The notes under the pieces: generated by a model
Databases searched by the model: none
The model's input: only the letters and a program-made list of their open reading frames with translations
Told to the model about the DNA's origin: nothing
Part shown: piece after piece, positions 4,844 to 7,394 of the stretch
Layout of the letters: the number at the start of each line of letters is the position of its first letter
How positions within the stretch are numbered: the first letter of the stretch is position 1
Program-made: the position numbers and the translations under genes
NCBI GenBank assembly: GCA_038248955.1
Contig: JBBRWW010000138.1
Span: 1 to 7,394, forward strand
Origin: Lysobacter_K sp038248955
Lineage (GTDB): Bacteria; Pseudomonadota; Gammaproteobacteria; Xanthomonadales; Xanthomonadaceae
Length of the DNA: 7,394 nt
Reading direction: 5' to 3'

Positions 4844-5668
4844 ATGGACAGCGCGCGCGCCCTCTCGGCGCTCACCATCGCCGGTTCCGATTCCGGCGGT
4901 GGGGCGGGCATCCAGGCCGACCTCAAGACCTTCGCCGCCCATCGCGTGCACGGGCTTAGCGCGATCGCGGCATTGACGGCGCAGAACACCCGCGGCGTCA
5001 GCGCGGTGCACGTGCCGGACGTGGGCTTCCTGCGCGCCCAGATCGACGCCTGCTTCGAGGACTTCGCTGTCGGCGCGGTGAAGCTCGGGATGCTGGCCAA
5101 CAGCGCGGTGATCGCCGCGGTCGCCGATGCCATCGAAAGGTATCAACCGCCCCACGTCGTGCTCGATCCGGTCATGGTGGCGACCTCGGGCGCGCGGTTG
5201 CTGGATCCCGACGCGCTGGACGCGCTGCGCACCCGGTTGCTGCCGCTGGCCAGCGTGATCACCCCGAACCTGCCGGAAGCGGAATTGCTGCTCGGCCGGA
5301 CCATTGCCGATCGCCGCGCCATGCTCGACGCGCAGGGTGCGTTGCGTCGCCTCGGCGCCCGGGCCGTGCTGCTCAAGGGTGGCCACCTGCTTGTCGGCGA
5401 TGACGTCGTGGATTTCTTCATCGACGACGATGGCGCGCGCGAGATCGCCCACCCCCGCCTGCCGATCGCAGTCCACGGCACCGGCTGCACCTTGGCGTCT
5501 GCGGTGGCTGCCAACCTTTGCCTCGGGCTGGCGCTGGGTGATGCGTGCGCGGCTGCCGCAGATTACGTGCATGCGGGGCTCACGCTCGCCTACCGCCCGG
5601 GCCTGGGTGGGGTGTACGTGATCGATCATTTCGGCGCGGCCCCGCCTGTGACGCTCCGCAGTGGCTGA
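4844..5668 (+). CDS. thiD: Hydroxymethylpyrimidine/phosphomethylpyrimidine kinase ThiD
   Basis: The product has 274 aa (E. coli ThiD 266). It phosphorylates HMP and then HMP-phosphate to HMP-diphosphate for thiamine synthesis or salvage, in the cytoplasm. It is a ribokinase-fold protein with the N-terminal AGSDSGGGAGIQADLKTF (13-30), then KLGML, LDPVMVATSG, the ITPNLPEAELLLG segment, LLKGG, and the HGTGCT anion-hole motif (211-216) with Cys215 at the position of the reactive cysteine in Salmonella ThiD. I place the start at ATG 4844, which gives the family N terminus; the open frame extends far upstream into the phoH-like gene only as a shadow. The ribosome-binding site is weak and partly within a hairpin. 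A TTG at 4832 is a less likely alternative. The 8-bp overlap with the next gene suggests one transcript with phoH and the hydrolase. Confidence 0.95.
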   Translation: MDSARALSALTIAGSDSGGGAGIQADLKTFAAHRVHGLSAIAALTAQNTRGVSAVHVPDVGFLRAQIDACFEDFAVGAVKLGMLANSAVIAAVADAIERYQPPHVVLDPVMVATSGARLLDPDALDALRTRLLPLASVITPNLPEAELLLGRTIADRRAMLDAQGALRRLGARAVLLKGGHLLVGDDVVDFFIDDDGAREIAHPRLPIAVHGTGCTLASAVAANLCLGLALGDACAAAADYVHAGLTLAYRPGLGGVYVIDHFGAAPPVTLRSG

Positions 5669-6644
5669 GGTCCACAGCGAGATCGTGCCAATCGAGGCCC
5701 GCGACGGCCATCGCTGGGAATTGCTGGCCACCGTCCCGCCCCGACCCGATTCGAGCCTGCTGTGGTTACCGGCGATGGGCGTGGCCGCGAAGCATTACCT
5801 GCCCTTCTGCCGGGCGCTGGCCGCACGCGGGGTCGCCACCTTTGTGCACGAATGGCGCGGCAACGGCTCCAGCAGCCTGCGCGCGTCGCGCCAACAGAAC
5901 TGGGGCTACAAGGAGTTGCTCGAACAAGACCTGCCCGCGAGCGAGCGCGCGATCGCCACGCGCCTGCCCGGCGTCGAGCGCATCGTGGGCGGCCACAGCC
6001 TGGGCGGACAACTTGCCTGTTGCTGGCTGGCCTGTTGCCGGCTGGCCTGTCGCAGGCTGGCGCTGACGGCGCAAGTCCGGGACGCGCCCGCTGCCGCACG
6101 ATTGTGGCTGGTCGCCAGCGGCGCCCCGTATTGGCGCGCGTTCCCCGCCCCAATGCGTTATGGGTTGCCGCTGGCCTACCGGTTCCTGCCCTGGCTGGCC
6201 GATCGCCACGGCGTCCTGCCCGGACGCAGGCTCGGCTTCGCGGGCCAGGAAGCCCGGGGGGTGATCCGCGATTGGGCGCGCACCGCGATCAGCGGCCGCT
6301 ACGCCGTGGCCGGTCTGCAAGCCGACACGGGCGGCGAGCGCGACCACGATGGGGACGACCGGCCCGTGGTCGACCACATCCGCCTTCCCGACCGGGAGCG
6401 ACCGCGCACCCTCGCAGTGGTGGACCTGGAGCAGGCCATGCACCGTCTCGATGCCAAGGTCGACGCGGTGATCCTGCAAGACGACTGGCTCGCGCCGCCC
6501 TCCTCGCTGCAATACCTGTTATCGAAGCTCGGCCACACGCCCGCGCGCGTCGCCGTGCTGGACGCGGCCGCGCTGGGCGCCCGCGCCGATCACTTCGCAT
6601 GGATGAAACACCCCGAACGGGTGGTCGACCACCTGCTGGCCTAG
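5661..6644 (+). CDS. Predicted alpha/beta hydrolase (COG4757-like)
   Basis: The product has 327 aa and the alpha/beta-hydrolase pattern: LLWLPAMGV (33-41) near the oxyanion turn, VHEWRGNGSS (62-71) after strand 4, nucleophile elbow GGHSLGG with Ser113, a probable catalytic Asp274 or Asp275 in LQDDWLAPP, and His311 in ADHFAWMKHP. The cap region lies about 150-240. There is no signal peptide, so it is cytoplasmic. The substrate is unknown; esterase, thioesterase or lipase-like activity are possible. The likely start is GTG at 5661, overlapping the thiD stop by 8 bp without a clear Shine-Dalgarno, which suggests translational coupling; GTG at 5685 is the alternative. Directly after the nucleophile helix begins, a three-copy 15-bp repeat encodes a Cys-rich stretch (119-133). 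The gene ends 8 bp from the convergent galE. Confidence 0.82.
   Translation: MAEVHSEIVPIEARDGHRWELLATVPPRPDSSLLWLPAMGVAAKHYLPFCRALAARGVATFVHEWRGNGSSSLRASRQQNWGYKELLEQDLPASERAIATRLPGVERIVGGHSLGGQLACCWLACCRLACRRLALTAQVRDAPAAARLWLVASGAPYWRAFPAPMRYGLPLAYRFLPWLADRHGVLPGRRLGFAGQEARGVIRDWARTAISGRYAVAGLQADTGGERDHDGDDRPVVDHIRLPDRERPRTLAVVDLEQAMHRLDAKVDAVILQDDWLAPPSSLQYLLSKLGHTPARVAVLDAAALGARADHFAWMKHPERVVDHLLA
6015..6059 (+). repeat. Three tandem 15-bp units inside the hydrolase gene
   Basis: The units 6015-6029, 6030-6044 and 6045-6059 read GCCTGTTGCTGGCTG, GCCTGTTGCCGGCTG and GCCTGTCGCAGGCTG. They differ by 1-3 bases and keep the reading frame, encoding ACCWL, ACCRL and ACRRL (residues 119-133). 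Use of TGT for Cys three times, an uncommon codon at this GC, fits copying by slippage rather than independent origin. Confidence 0.85.
6620..6633. repeat. Perfect 14-bp palindrome at the end of the hydrolase gene
   Basis: GGTGGTCGACCACC is its own reverse complement and lies 8 bp before the hydrolase stop. As RNA it could fold as a 5-bp stem with a TCGA loop on either strand, so it might serve weakly as a 3' structure for both convergent transcripts. Its core recurs at 6366-6377. Coding for Val-Val-Asp-His with preferred codons explains much of it. Confidence 0.4.
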
Positions 6645-6652
6645 CCACGTCG

Positions 6653-7394
6653 TTACATGCGCGCTCCGGCGTGGAGCTCGCCTCGGGCTCGCCGGCCGCG
6701 GGCAACCTTTCGCGGTGACTCGGCGCCGTCGACATAGCCCAACGGGTTCATCGATTGCCAGCGCCAGGCATCCCGGCACATCGCCTCCACGTCCAACCCG
6801 GCGCGCCAGCGCAGCAGCCGCCACGCAAGCGACGGATCGGCATAGACCTCGGCGACGTCGCCCGCACGACGTTCAACGATCTCGACGGGAATGGTGCCCC
6901 CGCAGGCACGCTCGAACGCCGCGACCAACTGCAGCACGCTGACGCCGCGCCCGGTACCCAGGTTGACGGTCAGGCTGCCCTCACCACCCTGCAGGTACTC
7001 CAACGCAGCCACGTGCGCCCGTGCAAGGTCGACGACATGCAGGTAGTCGCGCACCCCGGTGCCGTCGACGGTCGGGTAGTCGCCCCCGAAAACCCGCAGC
7101 CGATCGCGCCGGCCCACGGCGACCTGGCACAGGTACGGCATCAGGTTGTTGGGCACACCGCCCGGATCCTCGCCGATCAGGCCCGAGGCGTGCGCGCCGA
7201 CCGGGTTGAAATACCTGAGGCTGGCCACCCGCAACCGCGTGTCCGCGGTACAGGCATCGGCGAGCAACTGTTCGATCACCAGCTTGGTGCGGCCGTACGG
7301 ATTGGTCACCCGCAGTGGCGCGTCCTCGCGTACCGGCACGGCATCGGGTGCACCGTAGACCGTGGCTGACGAACTGAAAACCAGGCGTTTCACC
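6653..7394 (-). CDS. galE: UDP-glucose 4-epimerase GalE, C-terminal two thirds (5' end outside window)
   Basis: The frame enters at the right edge and runs leftward to TAA at 6655-6653, giving 246 visible residues. It interconverts UDP-glucose and UDP-galactose with tightly bound NAD, supplying surface polysaccharide and Leloir metabolism. Visible are FSSSATVYG (6-14; the third Ser matches E. coli Ser124), the catalytic NPYGRTK with Tyr33 and Lys37, LRYFNPVGAH, DGTGVRDYLHVVDLA, LNLGTG-type NLGTGRGVSV, and YADPSLA near the end. About 115 N-terminal residues with the NAD-binding Gly motif lie outside the window; the GTG at 7393 is an internal valine, not a start. The family usually ends near NPxGY; here 26 more residues, rich in Arg, follow. 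The gene converges on the hydrolase with an 8-bp gap and no clear terminator. Confidence 0.94.
   Translation of the reverse strand, partial: VKRLVFSSSATVYGAPDAVPVREDAPLRVTNPYGRTKLVIEQLLADACTADTRLRVASLRYFNPVGAHASGLIGEDPGGVPNNLMPYLCQVAVGRRDRLRVFGGDYPTVDGTGVRDYLHVVDLARAHVAALEYLQGGEGSLTVNLGTGRGVSVLQLVAAFERACGGTIPVEIVERRAGDVAEVYADPSLAWRLLRWRAGLDVEAMCRDAWRWQSMNPLGYVDGAESPRKVARGRRARGELHAGARM

Noticed and set aside
4178..5668. A single 496-residue frame joining part of the phoH region to thiD
   Set aside because: The first about 220 residues are a shifted-frame reading of the phoH-like gene, low in complexity. The real ThiD N terminus begins at the ATG at 4844.
6653..7393. galE read as a complete short gene starting at GTG 7393
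   Set aside because: The sequence there corresponds to the middle of the protein (about residue 116 of E. coli GalE). The NAD-binding N terminus must lie beyond the window edge.

Overview
The window is ordinary chromosomal housekeeping DNA from a high-GC gammaproteobacterium, most likely of the Xanthomonadaceae/Lysobacteraceae (Lysobacter, Luteimonas or Xanthomonas relatives). The evidence is the very high GC at third codon positions, the protein sequences (the FdxA tail, DapA, and a Bcp with the Xanthomonas cysteine pattern), and the gene order. The core order bamC-dapA (leftward), then gcvR-bcp (rightward), is the arrangement also known in E. coli, so the neighbourhood is ancient. I see no mobile element, CRISPR array, rRNA or tRNA gene.

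Layout, left to right. (1) The last 55 codons of a 7Fe/8Fe-type ferredoxin, fdxA, run rightward and converge on a leftward dapA-bamC pair; about 290 bp between them hold only small hairpins. (2) dapA (lysine/diaminopimelate synthesis) and a short single-domain BamC-like lipoprotein form the leftward operon. (3) A divergent regulatory region of about 195 bp separates dapA from a gcvR-like gene. It holds a perfect 7-bp dyad that overlaps candidate promoters for both directions, and a leader with four mutually complementary short segments. Both flanking genes appear to start with TTG. (4) The rightward series is gcvR, a possible 40-codon leader ORF, bcp (peroxiredoxin), a PIN-PhoH ATPase, thiD and an alpha/beta hydrolase. 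The last three are tightly packed and probably cotranscribed. The bcp-phoH gap holds a hairpin followed by a C-rich, G-poor stretch that could be a Rho-type boundary. (5) The hydrolase converges, with only 8 bp between stop codons, on a leftward galE whose 5' part lies outside the window.

No clearly new multi-gene system is visible. The points most worth a second look are the symmetrical divergent promoter/operator, the alternative-pairing leader of gcvR, the mini-ORF that ends on the bcp start codon, a near-identical 20-bp repeat flanking the bcp segment, a three-copy 15-bp in-frame repeat just after the catalytic serine of the hydrolase, and a C8 homopolymer inside the BamC-like gene. DapA also lacks the residues that bind feedback-inhibitor lysine in the E. 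coli enzyme.
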